DNA of 37,877 nt from Dunaliella salina (Eukaryota; Chlorophyta; Chlorophyceae; Chlamydomonadales; Dunaliellaceae). The notes under the pieces are model-generated. The model ran no database searches and was not told the origin of the DNA. It worked only from the letters and a program-made list of their open reading frames with translations. Location: positions 126,070-163,946 of the forward strand of contig MU070085.1 of NCBI GenBank assembly GCA_002284615.2, given 5' to 3'. The translations under genes and the position numbers were made by a program. Below, piece after piece: positions 37,356-37,877 of the stretch (position 1 is the first letter of the stretch; each line of letters starts with the position of its first letter).

Positions 37356-37877
37356 AGCATTTCTTCAACCACACGATTNGTGCGTTCTGTCCGTACATCG
37401 CTCTCCGGATGGTAGGCAATTGACATGGCTCTATCCATCCTTACCAGCTTGCACACACTGGTGAACTGAGGTCCTCTGTCAGAAACAACGTCCTCAAGCA
37501 CCCCATGCAGCTTCACGATGTGCTCCACAAGTATATGTGCAAACTGAGAGGCAGTCGGGCTCTCCGAGCTAGGCACAAGCCTCACCATCTTAGTGAGCTT
37601 GTCTACGAACACCCAGATTGCATCATGCCCACGTACACTCTTGGTTAATTCACCATGAAACCCATAGCAACGCTCTCCCATCTCCTGCGGGGCATAGATA
37701 ATGGCTGGGGATAGATAATGGCTTGTAACTCGCCAGCCTTCTTGAGCGTATTGGCCCTTTTACATAGGCATGACACACGATGGCGCACTTAGTCCATCAC
37801 CTTATGCCATATACTTGGCCAATAGGATAGTCTTGCCACCAGGTGCATTGTCTTGTTTACTCCTGGATGACCACACA
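37352..37877 (-). pseudogene. Chromovirus integrase zinc-binding and catalytic core
   Basis: Core: IWVFVDKLTKMVRLVPSSES, AHILVEHIVKLHGVLEDVVS followed by DRGPQFTS (second catalytic Asp) and IAYHPESDVRTERxNR (catalytic Glu). In another frame upstream, HPGVNKTMHLVARLSYWPS and CLCKRANTLKKAGELQ are the His/Cys zinc-binding module, and ERVAMGFMVN is the first catalytic strand, with Gly where the first Asp is expected. A frameshift near 37655-37685 joins them, so the integrase is inactive. Confidence 0.8.

Larger units (their letters stand above)
36697..37877 (-). mobile_element. Ty3/gypsy chromovirus, 3' part of pol (runs off the window)
   Basis: The minus strand shows, in order, an integrase zinc-binding region, integrase catalytic core, C-terminal integrase region and chromodomain. 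That order defines the chromovirus lineage of Ty3/gypsy LTR retrotransposons. Gag, protease, RT and the 5' LTR would lie beyond 37877. Stops, frame changes and one ambiguous base show decay. Confidence 0.85.

Noticed and set aside
1..37877. Bacterial-type systems (operons, CRISPR, integrons, defence islands)
   Set aside because: The regular repeats are microsatellites and a eukaryotic satellite; no direct repeats with unique spacers of CRISPR type, and no operon-like gene packing.

Overview
This window looks like a repeat-rich, non-genic stretch of a eukaryotic nuclear genome, most plausibly a chlorophyte green alga of the Chlamydomonas/Volvox/Dunaliella group. That assignment is an inference. 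It rests on (CA/TG)n microsatellites, an assembly gap, mid-range base composition, CAG-rich low complexity and, above all, LINE retrotransposons with both an apurinic-type (APE) and a restriction-like (RLE) endonuclease, a layout described as Dualen/RandI in Chlamydomonas. I see no bacterial operon, rRNA, intact tRNA gene or CRISPR array, and no confidently intact host gene.

Layout. 1-2062: microsatellite, unassigned DNA and a LINE 3'-UTR-like remnant. 2063-11985 (minus): the longest copy of LINE family A. In coding order it has a possible SGNH-like segment, APE endonuclease, reverse transcriptase (RT), a basic low-complexity linker, a PHD finger, a segment resembling the PCIF1-type adenine methyltransferase, RNase H, a zinc knuckle and the RLE. 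A 5'-truncated L1-like LINE with a 12-bp target duplication splits its RT. 11990-15757 (plus): fragments of related families (B, D), an L1-like fragment and an A-family RT piece. 15758-18028: a minus-strand family C element (RLE and methyltransferase-like parts) with an A-family 3' end in opposite orientation. 18361-19583 (minus): a glutamine-rich candidate gene, the only possible non-transposon locus. 19850-25325: LINE remnants, including a B copy split by a 3.5-kb terminal-inverted-repeat element that carries a (TG)n tract, a 785-base gap and a ~107-bp satellite.

25330-28118: tRNA-derived SINE-like pieces and a LINE linker carrying an L1-like insertion and a 47-bp micro-insertion. 28300-35716 (plus): a second long A-type copy (RT, linker, PHD, methyltransferase-like, RNase H, zinc knuckle, RLE) interrupted by a 228-bp hAT-like MITE and by a family C LINE with an 8-bp target duplication. 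36697-37877 (minus): integrase and chromodomain of a decayed Ty3/gypsy chromovirus running off the window.

All element copies carry stops, frameshifts or truncations. The most interesting content is the composite LINE architecture, because the methyltransferase-like, PHD and RLE modules recur in independent copies. The nested insertions can be dated relative to one another from their target-site duplications.
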